Shown piece after piece: positions 25,673 through 33,026 of a DNA stretch of 39,868 bases. The position numbers and the translations under genes were made by a program. The DNA is from Caloramator sp. (GTDB lineage: Bacteria; Bacillota; Clostridia; Clostridiales; Caloramatoraceae). The first letter of the stretch is position 1. Every line of letters starts with the position of its first letter. The notes under the pieces are model-generated. The model was not told the DNA's origin. It saw only the letters and a list, made by a program, of their open reading frames with translations, and did no database searches. The stretch spans positions 1-39,868 of the forward strand of contig JAOAAJ010000042.1 in NCBI GenBank assembly GCA_026418935.1, given 5' to 3'.

Positions 25673-26398
25673 CTAAATTATATTATTTTGTTCTAAAAAT
25701 TCCTTATTACCTATGAGGCTTTCAAAATCACCATCATATATTATTTTGTGTTCACTTGATATTACAATAGCTTTTTTAAACACTCCCTTAAAATATTCAA
25801 AATCGTGTGTTGCACAGATTATAGTTTTACCATAATCATTTAGTGTTTTTAATAGTTCCTTTATTTTTCTTTTACTTTTAGGGTCTATTTCATTTAAAGG
25901 TTCATCTAATATTAAAACCTCTGGATTTAAAGCAAGAGTTGAAGCAATTGCAACCTTTTTCTTTTCACCACCGCTTAAAGTGTATGGAACTCTCTCCTTT
26001 AAATGTTCAATATCAAGTAATTTAAAACAGTCAAAAACTCTTTTTTCAACCTCTTCATATTTTATATCAAACTGAAAAAGCCCAAAGGCTACTTCATTAA
26101 AAACTGTTTTACAAAATAGCTGATTATCTGAATTTTGAAATACAAAGCCTACTCTTTTATGAAAAATTTTTCTTTTCTTTGCATCATTTATAAATTTATT
26201 ATCAATTCTCTGTCCATCAAATATATATTCTCCCTTTTTAATATCAAGTAAACCATTTAAAAACCTAAGCAAAGTAGTTTTACCTGAACCATTTGGTCCA
26301 ATTATAGCAACGCTTTCACCGTTATTTATTTTAAAGGATATATCATCTAATACTACATTTTCATTCAGCTTACAGGTTAAATTTTTTATTTCAATCAT
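25673..26398 (-). CDS. cbiO: Cobalt/nickel ECF transporter ATPase
   Basis: 241-residue ATP-binding subunit. Walker A GPNGSGKTT (about 35-43), Q-loop VFQNSDNQLFCKTVFNEVAFG typical of CbiO/EcfA (quoted in part), signature LSGGEKKKVAIAST, Walker B VLILDEPLNEIDP, H-loop CATHD. Last gene of the cbiM-cbiQ-cbiO operon, 29 bases after cbiQ, AAGGTG before the ATG. Single ATPase (homodimer expected), which fits dedicated type I ECF systems for metals. Confidence 0.92.
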   Translation of the reverse strand: MIEIKNLTCKLNENVVLDDISFKINNGESVAIIGPNGSGKTTLLRFLNGLLDIKKGEYIFDGQRIDNKFINDAKKRKIFHKRVGFVFQNSDNQLFCKTVFNEVAFGLFQFDIKYEEVEKRVFDCFKLLDIEHLKERVPYTLSGGEKKKVAIASTLALNPEVLILDEPLNEIDPKSKRKIKELLKTLNDYGKTIICATHDFEYFKGVFKKAIVISSEHKIIYDGDFESLIGNKEFLEQNNII

Positions 26399-26427
26399 TT
26401 TATCACCTTAATTTTTAATTATTTCTA

Positions 26428-27210
26428 TCATAGTATAAAAAATCCTAAAATAATAATTATATTTATTATACTATAAAAAAACTCAACCTTCCCAATCCTT
26501 TTATATATCTTATATTTAAACTCACCACTAAAACACCTACACTCTAAAGCTTCATCCATTTTAAAGCTCATATCAATAGAAGTTACAAATAAATTATACA
26601 TTATTTGTGATAAAGTATTATATGGCTTTTTAATGTATCCAACACTCCTTATCTTTAAACTACAAAGAATTGCATATGCCCTTTCTGATAACAAGTATAT
26701 AAACCTTATTGCAGAATTAAATATAAAAAGGACAATATTAGGAACTTTGATTAGTCTAAATGCTGAAATTATATTATGCCAATTTGATGTAATTGACATA
26801 ATCATTGTTAATGAAATTGATATAGTTATTTTAACTATAACCAATACTGCATTTTTGTTTCCCCAAAACCAAGATGGACCTATTATTAATGAAGATACAA
26901 CAAAGGCTACTAATGATATATTTAGTATCCTTAAAACATCCTTATCTTCTAAAAGAATTATAAGTAGTATTACATATGAAGCATTTAACATTATATAAAA
27001 CTTATTAAAGGAAAGGGATAGAAGTATTATATTGATGAGTGTAAAATAGAGCTTAAAAGCCTCGTGTATTCTATATATACCTCTACCCTTATTGTCAAAT
27101 CTCCTAATCTTTGATATAAGGCTTAATAGGGAAGAAAGAGTTTTTTCAATAAAAGATTCATTTCTAATTTTAAATTCAAACTCATCCTTTTCCTTTAACC
27201 AATCCATCAT
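26428..27210 (-). CDS. cbiQ: Cobalt/nickel ECF transporter transmembrane protein
   Basis: 260-residue T-component with about five membrane helices. Coupling-helix motifs of EcfT/CbiQ proteins are recognisable: SLKIRSVGYIKKPYN region and the ALECRCFSGEFKYK motif (A-x-x-x-R-x-F/G pattern near 225). It begins immediately after the cbiM stop (TAAATG), so it is coupled. Either of two adjacent ATG codons could start it. Connects CbiM and CbiO in the membrane. Confidence 0.88.
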   Translation of the reverse strand: MMDWLKEKDEFEFKIRNESFIEKTLSSLLSLISKIRRFDNKGRGIYRIHEAFKLYFTLINIILLSLSFNKFYIMLNASYVILLIILLEDKDVLRILNISLVAFVVSSLIIGPSWFWGNKNAVLVIVKITISISLTMIMSITSNWHNIISAFRLIKVPNIVLFIFNSAIRFIYLLSERAYAILCSLKIRSVGYIKKPYNTLSQIMYNLFVTSIDMSFKMDEALECRCFSGEFKYKIYKRIGKVEFFYSIINIIIILGFFIL

Positions 27211-28176
27211 TTAATTCTCTAACCCTTTCCTTGAAAATATACCAATTAACCTAAATAAAAGCATAATCATCATGACACCTAAAATAGCAGATATAATATA
27301 TCCTAATACTTCATTTACTCCTGAAACTGTGTAATCTGGCATAATAGCTTCAAAATTTAATCCCTTTTCCATTCCCTTTGGAACAAAACCTACAATTTCT
27401 TTTATCTCATCTAATCCCCACTCACCCCAAGCTGTTCCTTGAGCAATTAATCCAAGTGGTGATAAGGCTATTAATATAGCAATAAATATATATACTTTAT
27501 TCATCACTTTTGTTTTTCCATCATCCTCATAAATTTTTACTAAATTAATTTGTTTTGCAGCCTTATATATAAGTAATGATACAGCACCCTCAACAACCCC
27601 TGCAACTAAAAGATGCGACAGCATCATTGCAGGTATTGCTACATTTAAACCATATGGACAGTAAAGAGGAGTCCCATCTGCTGCTTTAAAAAGGTATGGC
27701 TGTATTCCAAATTCTATCGCAGTTAAAAATGCTGCAATATTAAGTCCTATGTATGAGCCTAAAAAAACTGCTAAGTTTTCATTTTTGTCCTTGAGCCTTT
27801 TATATATATAATATCCGCTAAAGGACATAGCAAAGGCCATATTGAATATATTAGCACCTAATGATAATATGCCTCCATCTCCAAAAAATAGGGCTTGTAT
27901 TGTAAGTGCAACAGCAACTGATATAAAGGCTGCATAAGGGCCAAGAAGTATAGCTATTATTACAGCTCCAACAGCGTGACCTGTTGTCCCTCCAAGCAGT
28001 GGAACATTAAACATCATAATTAAGAAGGAGTAGGCTGCTGCAACGCCTAAAAGAGACATTTTTCTTCTGTCTAATTCTTCTTTTACCTTAGCTATTGTTC
28101 TTTTAATTATTGGTATTATAGCCAAGTAAAAGGCTGTACAAGTAGATGGGCTTAAATAATTCTCTGGTATATGCAT
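27211..28176 (-). CDS. cbiM: Cobalt/nickel ECF transporter substrate-binding protein CbiM with fused C-terminal CbiN/PDGLE-like domain
   Basis: 321 residues. The first about 210 are CbiM/NikM: starts MHIPENYLSPST, where the free N-terminus and His2 coordinate the metal, with the second metal block GGTTGHAVGAV and the helical core LGANIFNMAFA. The last about 100 (NKVYIFIAILIALSPLGLI to the end, two membrane helices around an extracytoplasmic loop with WGEWGLDEIKE and PDYTV) correspond to CbiN/PDGLE domains that are separate proteins in enterobacteria. Ni versus Co cannot be decided from sequence. AAGGAGGGA before the ATG. The promoter and a terminator-containing leader are upstream, with no cobalamin riboswitch motif. 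Confidence 0.92.
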   Translation of the reverse strand: MHIPENYLSPSTCTAFYLAIIPIIKRTIAKVKEELDRRKMSLLGVAAAYSFLIMMFNVPLLGGTTGHAVGAVIIAILLGPYAAFISVAVALTIQALFFGDGGILSLGANIFNMAFAMSFSGYYIYKRLKDKNENLAVFLGSYIGLNIAAFLTAIEFGIQPYLFKAADGTPLYCPYGLNVAIPAMMLSHLLVAGVVEGAVSLLIYKAAKQINLVKIYEDDGKTKVMNKVYIFIAILIALSPLGLIAQGTAWGEWGLDEIKEIVGFVPKGMEKGLNFEAIMPDYTVSGVNEVLGYIISAILGVMMIMLLFRLIGIFSRKGLEN

Positions 28177-28214
28177 AAAATCCCTCCTTAAAATTTAATA
28201 CGTTATAAGTGATA

Positions 28215-28298
28215 TAAAAAAGGGTAGCGTTAAAAACGCTACCCTCGTGGTAACAATATTATTCTAAAAAGTTGATAATCAAACTGCCTTCGTGGCTA
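28215..28298 (-). ncRNA. cbiM leader: two ACGA-loop hairpins overlapping an attenuator
   Basis: From the predicted transcription start near 28298, the minus-strand RNA has: hairpin P1 GCC-ACGAA-GGC (28296-28286); an A/U-rich linker of about 31 bases; hairpin P2 GUUACC-ACGAG-GGUAGC (28254-28238, 6 bp with one G-U); and a perfect 11-bp terminator stem (28245-28235 with 28231-28221, loop 3) followed by UUUUUU. The 3' arm of P2 is part of the 5' arm of the terminator, so P2 and terminator exclude each other: stabilising P2 should let cbiM be read. The two-hairpin, ACGA-containing layout recalls mini-ykkC (guanidine-II), but loops here look like five bases. Not a known metal riboswitch as far as I recognise. 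Confidence 0.55.
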
Positions 28299-28304
28299 TA
28301 TTTA

Positions 28305-28333
28305 ATTTTATCAAAAATCATAGATTACTTCAA
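28305..28333 (-). promoter_or_regulatory. Promoter of the cbiMQO operon
   Basis: Minus-strand TTGAAG (28328-28333), 17-base spacer ending in TGA (extended -10) and TAAAAT (28305-28310). It puts the start two bases before hairpin P1 of the leader. Confidence 0.7.
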
Positions 28334-28361
28334 TACTTTTCCCATTAAACTTATATCATTA

Positions 28362-30413
28362 TCATATATTCCCGTTATAAACTTCCTTCATAGAATCAAG
28401 ATTAATTACACTTATTGCTCTACTTGATATTACAAACATTAGATTATCTACAAATACTGCTCTATAACCATATAATGGTTCTCTATACGCATCAGGTGAA
28501 TCAGTTTTGCTATGGGTTACCTTTGCCTTAATATCCAATTTACCATTCTTAATTTGCATTAGGCAAAGCCCTGAAAATTCAAGATTAAATGAATCATCAT
28601 TTTTAGTCTCATATAAATCAAAGGCATATAGGTCATATTTTCTATATTCAACAAGTGCCTTATGGTTGTAGAGGGATTCTGAGAAGGTACCCTTTCCACC
28701 AATTTCAATGCTATCCTTCTGCTTTGGATGGTTTAAATCAGATATATCAAATATTGCAACCTTCATACCCTTATTAACAACTCTTCCTTCCATTTCTCCT
28801 GTATCCATTCCAAAACCTATAATTGTATTTTCATCGTATGGGTGAAGGTAAGTGCTATAGCCTGGTATTTTTAGTAGTCCTAATATTTTAGGTTCTCTTG
28901 GATTTTTTAAATCTATTACAAATAGAGGGTCTACCTGTTTAAAGGTAACCATATAAAGTTTATCTCCTACAAACCTTGTTGAGTATATTCTTTCATCAGG
29001 TGCTATATTATTAATCTTTCCTACAACATTCATATTTTTATCTATTACAAATACATTGTTTGATGTTGAAAATTTATTATTTTCATTTATGCTCTCTGTT
29101 GTTGCTATTCTAAAGTATCCGTCATACTCATCCATTGAAAATTGATTTATTATTCTTCCCTTTACACTTGTAAACTTCTTATACTCAACCTTTTCTTCTA
29201 AATCAAATTTATATATAACTGTATTTTCATCATAGACTGAAACTGCTATGCTCTCATTTGGCTTACTTGAATCCTGCTTTATTTCTTTATAATTTACAGC
29301 AGTTTTAACAAGGTATAGACTCTCATGGGACATATACATATTTTCAAAATATCCTAAAACAACCTGATTACTTATCTTATTATTGATTAAGTCAATTGAG
29401 GATATAATTGTATAGTTTGGTTGAATGTCCTGCTTGTTATATCTAATGTTGCTTGCATCTATTTCTTTTTTAATTGCTTCTTGACCATATTCTATATAAT
29501 ATGGTATTAAATTGTCATTTTTATTTAATTCGCTTATATAATAGTAAAATCCTTTATTTGTTACTAAATATACCTTCCCATCCTTTAGCCTTGCCGACAA
29601 TTTATTTCCTGTAATTTCGTATTGCTTAACTGGATTAACCTTTTCAATATCAGATACATCATAAACACTTATAAGTGTTGTATCTTCTCCATAGTATATT
29701 GGCATTATGCCTATTACCCTTTCTTTTAATGTTGGCTGCTGTGGATTTTCTTTATATCTATTTACACTGGACATAATAATCAAGTAATCTCTGTCACCAT
29801 TTTTGTATAAAAACATATCTTGTAAGCCTATATGCCTTTTATATCCCTTAAACTCCTTTGCCTCTTTGTTACCTAATATATCTTCTCCATTTAAGTTTAA
29901 AACCTTTTTAGGTTTCTCCTCTGCTGTATATACATTTAATTCGTTTCTTTCAAAGTTTATAACATAAATATACTTTCCATCTGTTTTTATAATGTCTGCC
30001 TCATCTATTCCCTCAACCTGAACATTTGTATTTGAATGTTCTTTTGAAGCTGGTTGTGCTGATGAATCTAATGCCTTCTCTTCTTTTGCTCTTCCCCCAA
30101 AGAATCTTATTCCACCACTTTGTTCTCTTAATTTTTTGTTCATCATAGAAACAAACTCTTTTTTACTTTGAACCTGCGTAAGCTCATAGGATAAATCCTT
30201 TGCATCCTTATCCTGCCTTAAGTAGGATAAAACATAGGTGAAGGCAAAAATAGAAACTACCAAGGTCATAACTACAGCTGCCCATCTTCTCTTCATAACT
30301 ATCCCTCCTTTATTTAAATCTTTACATTTTAATAGGGTTCTTCTTTTTAAGTCTTCACTTATGTATATTTCATCAAGCCTTCTTAAATCAAGCTCCCTTT
30401 TGTCATTCCTCAT
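28362..30413 (-). CDS. Membrane-anchored beta-propeller protein, likely partner of the ECF sigma factor
   Basis: Up to 683 residues. After a short charged N-terminus (MRNDKRELDLRRLDEIY) comes one membrane helix (about 44-62, WAAVVMTLVVSIFAFTYVL), then a long extracytoplasmic part of the pfam Beta_propel type: NTNVQVEGIDEADIIKTDGKYIYV, repeated blade strands such as GYFRIATTES, STRFVGDKLYMVTF and DPLFVIDLKNPREPKILG (fragments). ATG overlaps the sigma gene stop and has GGAGGG upstream; a second ATG at 30294-30296 (MKRRWAAV) also has a strong AAAGGAGGG, so two forms are possible. Adjacent, overlapping gene order implies an anti-sigma or signal-receiving role, but no ZAS/RsiW domain is recognised; that role is inference. 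Confidence 0.8.
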   Translation of the reverse strand: MRNDKRELDLRRLDEIYISEDLKRRTLLKCKDLNKGGIVMKRRWAAVVMTLVVSIFAFTYVLSYLRQDKDAKDLSYELTQVQSKKEFVSMMNKKLREQSGGIRFFGGRAKEEKALDSSAQPASKEHSNTNVQVEGIDEADIIKTDGKYIYVINFERNELNVYTAEEKPKKVLNLNGEDILGNKEAKEFKGYKRHIGLQDMFLYKNGDRDYLIIMSSVNRYKENPQQPTLKERVIGIMPIYYGEDTTLISVYDVSDIEKVNPVKQYEITGNKLSARLKDGKVYLVTNKGFYYYISELNKNDNLIPYYIEYGQEAIKKEIDASNIRYNKQDIQPNYTIISSIDLINNKISNQVVLGYFENMYMSHESLYLVKTAVNYKEIKQDSSKPNESIAVSVYDENTVIYKFDLEEKVEYKKFTSVKGRIINQFSMDEYDGYFRIATTESINENNKFSTSNNVFVIDKNMNVVGKINNIAPDERIYSTRFVGDKLYMVTFKQVDPLFVIDLKNPREPKILGLLKIPGYSTYLHPYDENTIIGFGMDTGEMEGRVVNKGMKVAIFDISDLNHPKQKDSIEIGGKGTFSESLYNHKALVEYRKYDLYAFDLYETKNDDSFNLEFSGLCLMQIKNGKLDIKAKVTHSKTDSPDAYREPLYGYRAVFVDNLMFVISSRAISVINLDSMKEVYNGNI

Positions 30414-30924
30414 AGGCTAATCCCTCCTTAAGATTGCTTCTAAGTATTTCTCTTGCTCGCATAAGCCTACTTCTTATAGTCGATTCTTTAGTATTTAATA
30501 TCTGTGACATATCCGCTGTTGTAAATCCTTTGTAATAGTAAAGATATACAACAACTCTATACTTTTCAGGCAGTTTCAATACTGCTTCAAGTATGTAATC
30601 CCTTTCTATTTCTTTAATCACATCATTTTCAACAGTTTCCTTTTCTTCTGTTTTAACATCCCAAAACAAAATATTTCTCTTTATCCAAGCACTTTTTAAA
30701 TAATCTTTACAAGTATTTATTGCTATCCTTGTAATCCAAGTATATACATCTGAATCCTGCCTAAACTTATCTATATTCTTATATATCTTTATAAACACCT
30801 CTTGAAATAAATCCTCAGCCTGTGAATAATCCTTTGTGTATATAAAGCAGAGTCTTAAAACATCATCTCCATATTCATCAATTAAAGTCTCAATTTCTGC
30901 ATTTCTATCCTGCCTACTAATCAC
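30403..30924 (-). CDS. ECF-type RNA polymerase sigma factor
   Basis: About 173 residues from a GTG at 30922-30924 (ribosome site GGGAGG seven bases upstream; the more distal GTG at 30940-30942 lies within that region). Sigma region 2 spans about 20-80 (YGDDVLRLCFIYTKDYSQAEDLFQEVF with VYTWITRIAINTCKDYLK), region 4 about 115-165 (LPEKYRVVVYLYYYKGFTTADMSQIL with RSRLMRAREIL), quoted in fragments. Region 3 is absent, as in ECF factors. An ECF-like promoter precedes the gene, suggesting autoregulation. Overlaps the beta-propeller gene by 11 bases. Confidence 0.9.
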   Translation of the reverse strand: MISRQDRNAEIETLIDEYGDDVLRLCFIYTKDYSQAEDLFQEVFIKIYKNIDKFRQDSDVYTWITRIAINTCKDYLKSAWIKRNILFWDVKTEEKETVENDVIKEIERDYILEAVLKLPEKYRVVVYLYYYKGFTTADMSQILNTKESTIRSRLMRAREILRSNLKEGLAYEE

Positions 30925-30946
30925 ACCTCTTCCTCCCTTCACATAT

Positions 30947-30975
30947 TAGACGATATAAAATTAAATTATGTTGCA
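30947..30975 (-). promoter_or_regulatory. ECF-sigma-type promoter of the sigma/beta-propeller operon
   Basis: Minus-strand TGCAAC (30970-30975) and CGTCTA (30947-30952), 17 bases apart. This resembles the Bacillus sigma-M/W/X -35 AAC and -10 CGTC type rather than sigma-A. The -10 is about 23 bases from the GTG start. Confidence 0.6.
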
Positions 30976-31019
30976 GTTAAATATTACTTCTATTAATTTT
31001 TTATTTTTCCTTCAAGAAA

Positions 31020-31046
31020 AAATAAAAAGAGGCAAAACTGCCTCTA
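31020..31046 (-). terminator. Terminator of the GAF-GGDEF gene
   Basis: AGAGGCA-AAAC-TGCCTCT (31028-31045), followed on the minus strand by UUUUUAUUUUUUC. It overlaps the stop codon at 31044-31046. Confidence 0.8.
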
Positions 31047-32138
31047 TCTTTCTACCTTCTTTATCCTTTTTTGTTCATACATCTTATCATCTGCCTTTGT
31101 CATTATGCTGTCTATATTCATTCCGTCCCTATATTCACATATACCATAACTAAAATCTATAACTATATTTTCAATAGGATTTTCTCTTAAATAATTTTTT
31201 ATAAATCCAATTTTACCCTCTGCCTTATTTTCATCTGCTCCATGTAAAAGAAGTACAAATTCATCTCCACCTAACCTTGCAACCACATCTGTTTCCCTTA
31301 AGTTTCTCTTTAGAACATCTGCAAAATACTTTAATACCCTATCTCCCATTTTATGACCATAGGTATCGTTTATAGGCTTAAAATCATCTAAATCTATTAA
31401 AATAATACTAAAATTATTTCCATATCTTACTGCCCTTTTTATTTCCTTTTCGAGTATCTCTTCAAAACATCTTCTATTATATACGTCAGTTAGCTTATCA
31501 GTTCTTAAAGCGTATTTTAATTCTTCAAGTAAAATAGCATTTTTTATTGAGGCCTCAAGCTGCTTTACCAGAAATTCAATAAGTTCAATGTCCTTATTTG
31601 TGAAGGCATCAACCTTATTGAGATTATCAATATTTATTACTCCGTAAAATTCACCCTCTAAATAAATTGGTGCACTTAAAGTCGACTTAATCTCTAATGC
31701 ATTCATTTCAAGAAGCATTTTATACTTTTCATTGTCTATATATTCGCTATCGAAGGAACGTGGATTTTTTATTATATCTGCAGAATTCAATCTATTTAGC
31801 TTATATAGATACAGCTCATCCTTATTAAAATTAACTTTCTTCAGTTCATCTATGTCATACCCTATTGCTGCTACATACTCCATACAATTTCTCTGTTTGT
31901 TATATACCAGTATGCTTCCCGCATCCCCCTCTTCTATAATTTTTAGTGTATCAACCAATATCTTTTTAAATAGCTTATTTACATCCTTATATGCCATTAA
32001 TTCTTTTGAAATTTCAATTAGTAGATTATTAAGATCTACCTCCCTCTCATATTTTTCTCTTAGCTTAATATACTGATTGTGAAGTATCAGAAAAATAAAA
32101 ATTAGTATAAGAGATAAAACTGCAAAAAAAGGTCTCAA
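31044..32138 (-). CDS. Diguanylate cyclase (membrane anchor, GAF, GGDEF)
   Basis: 364 residues. N-terminal membrane helix (about 4-20, FFAVLSLILIFIFLIL), short coil, GAF-like sensor domain (about 40-205, with LSAPIYLEGEFYGVINIDN), then GGDEF (about 212-360). The active-site loop is intact (LGGDEF, 290-294), as are DLDDFKPINDTYGH and the product-inhibition I-site RETD (281-284), five residues before GGDEF. So it should make c-di-GMP with feedback inhibition. The frame begins at TTG (32136-32138) with GGGGGA upstream. It is the synthetic counterpart of the HD-GYP protein at 11239-12480; the signal for GAF is unknown. Confidence 0.9.
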   Translation of the reverse strand: MRPFFAVLSLILIFIFLILHNQYIKLREKYEREVDLNNLLIEISKELMAYKDVNKLFKKILVDTLKIIEEGDAGSILVYNKQRNCMEYVAAIGYDIDELKKVNFNKDELYLYKLNRLNSADIIKNPRSFDSEYIDNEKYKMLLEMNALEIKSTLSAPIYLEGEFYGVINIDNLNKVDAFTNKDIELIEFLVKQLEASIKNAILLEELKYALRTDKLTDVYNRRCFEEILEKEIKRAVRYGNNFSIILIDLDDFKPINDTYGHKMGDRVLKYFADVLKRNLRETDVVARLGGDEFVLLLHGADENKAEGKIGFIKNYLRENPIENIVIDFSYGICEYRDGMNIDSIMTKADDKMYEQKRIKKVER

Positions 32139-32221
32139 CTATATTCCCCCTAATAAAAAGTATATCACATTTGTGAAATTAACTTATAGATAACATTATT
32201 ATAAATTATTTTTGATATTTT

Positions 32222-32249
32222 TTGAACATTTATTTTTTTATTATATATT
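32222..32249 (+). promoter_or_regulatory. Candidate promoter for the 61-aa protein
   Basis: TTGAAC (32222-32227), 16-base spacer, TATATT (32244-32249), about 53 bases before the ATG. Region is very AT-rich. Confidence 0.45.
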
Positions 32250-32301
32250 TTCAAGTATCTTTTATTAGATAAATTCAAATAATACAACTGGAGGTGTTTT
32301 T

Positions 32302-32487
32302 ATGACTAAAAAAGAGTTTAAAAATAATGTAACACCAGAAACATCAGAGATGTATCCAACAAATGATAGAGCTGTTGAATCCTACTGTGAAGGAGAACCC
32401 TGCACCTTTAAACACGTTGAATCTAATATAAAAAAAATTGATACAAGTGCTATGGAACCAAGCCTTAGAAAAAAGTTAAAAAAATAG
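32302..32487 (+). CDS. Small hypothetical protein (61 aa)
   Basis: No family recognised. 61 residues, hydrophilic, Lys-rich at both ends, with two cysteines (C29, C34, in SYCEGEPCTF) spaced too unevenly for a zinc ribbon on their own. TPETSEMYPTNDRAVESYC looks like a conserved central motif rather than random coding. The ATG follows GGAGGTG at ideal spacing; a strong terminator overlaps the stop codon. So it is most likely a real, short monocistronic gene. Confidence 0.72.
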   Translation: MTKKEFKNNVTPETSEMYPTNDRAVESYCEGEPCTFKHVESNIKKIDTSAMEPSLRKKLKK

Positions 32488-32507
32488 GCTGCACTGCAGC
32501 CTATTTT
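32481..32507. terminator. Terminator of the 61-aa gene
   Basis: AAAATAGGCTGCA (32481-32493) and TGCAGCCTATTTT (32495-32507), a near-perfect palindrome. Ends in UUUU on the plus strand; A-rich on the other flank, so it could also act on the minus strand. Confidence 0.8.
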
Positions 32508-32690
32508 GGGAGGATTTAATGGTGTTGGGGGATTGTTTTAATTATTATTATTAATAAATAATAATTATCTTTATAATTAAATAATAACACAACATAGTTA
32601 TTTGTCAATATATGTAGAAAATTTTATATTATACAAATATAAATTTATTTAATCACACATTAACACATACATATACAGTTTTCTAACACA

Positions 32691-32716
32691 ATAAAAAAGC
32701 AGCTTATCGCTGCTTT
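32691..32716 (-). terminator. Terminator of the zinc-ribbon gene
   Basis: AAAGCAGC-ttatc-GCTGCTTT (32696-32716); on the minus strand it is followed by a U-run from aaaaaa at 32693-32698. Confidence 0.8.
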
Positions 32717-32723
32717 AAACTTC

Positions 32724-32885
32724 TTATCTATTGAAGTTTCTCTTTTGTTGCTTTCTTGCCTTTCTACACTCTGGGCATCTCTTTGGTTCGTTTTCAAATC
32801 CCTTTTCAGCGTAGAATTGTTGTTCTCCTTCTGTGAAGATGAACTCCTTACCGCAGTCTACACATACTAAATTCTTGTCTGCCAT
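32724..32885 (-). CDS. Small zinc-ribbon protein (53 aa)
   Basis: MADKNLVCVDCGKEF starts a 53-residue protein with one treble-clef or ribbon: Cys 8, 11, 37 and 40 (LVCVDCG and RCPECRKA), then a Lys/Arg-rich tail (RKARKQQKRNFNR). It belongs to the zinc-ribbon probable-domain proteins common in Clostridia, presumed nucleic-acid binding; no specific function is known. ATG 32883-32885, ribosome site AGGAGGA at nine bases. The leader can fold over the ribosome site (see the leader entry). It has its own promoter, but sits just downstream of the DEAD-box gene with no clear terminator between, so both transcripts may include it. Confidence 0.88.
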   Translation of the reverse strand: MADKNLVCVDCGKEFIFTEGEQQFYAEKGFENEPKRCPECRKARKQQKRNFNR

Positions 32886-32982
32886 TTCAACATTCCTCCT
32901 AAAATATAACCTTTTTCCTTAAGACCAGGTACAACATTTCCAAGGCTATACAAGGAGAATGTTGAACTGTCTTTCGGGTACT
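32886..32982 (-). promoter_or_regulatory. Structured leader with mutually exclusive pairings over the ribosome site
   Basis: Minus-strand RNA of about 96 bases. Segment a, TTCAACATTC-TCCT (32966-32953), is complementary to segment c, AGGAGGAATGTTGAA (32900-32886), with one extra base in c: 10+4 bp covering the whole Shine-Dalgarno and reaching the base before the ATG. Segment b, GGAAATGTTG (32941-32932), between them, can pair with the same part of segment a (7+3 bp) in a local hairpin. If a pairs with b the ribosome site is free; if a pairs with c it is masked. This is a bistable translational control element by inspection; ligand or temperature response is not shown. Confidence 0.6.
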
Positions 32983-32987
32983 TTATA

Positions 32988-33016
32988 ACTATAACACATA
33001 TCCTGTGTAATTGCAA
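32988..33016 (-). promoter_or_regulatory. Promoter of the zinc-ribbon gene
   Basis: Minus-strand TTGCAA (33011-33016), 17-base spacer ending in TGT (extended -10) and TATAGT (32988-32993). It starts just past the DEAD-box stop codon. Confidence 0.7.
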
Positions 33017-33026
33017 GTAAAATATT

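Noticed and set aside
28177-28361. Cobalamin or NiCo (czcD) riboswitch upstream of cbiM
   Set aside because: No B12 box and none of the czcD conserved blocks I remember; the leader is only about 60 bases before its terminator.
32519-32554. An 11-codon frame (MVLGDCFNYYY) with GGGAGG six bases upstream, just past the 61-aa gene terminator
   Set aside because: Too short, after a terminator, and in a repeat-like ATT-rich tract; no supporting promoter or conserved feature.
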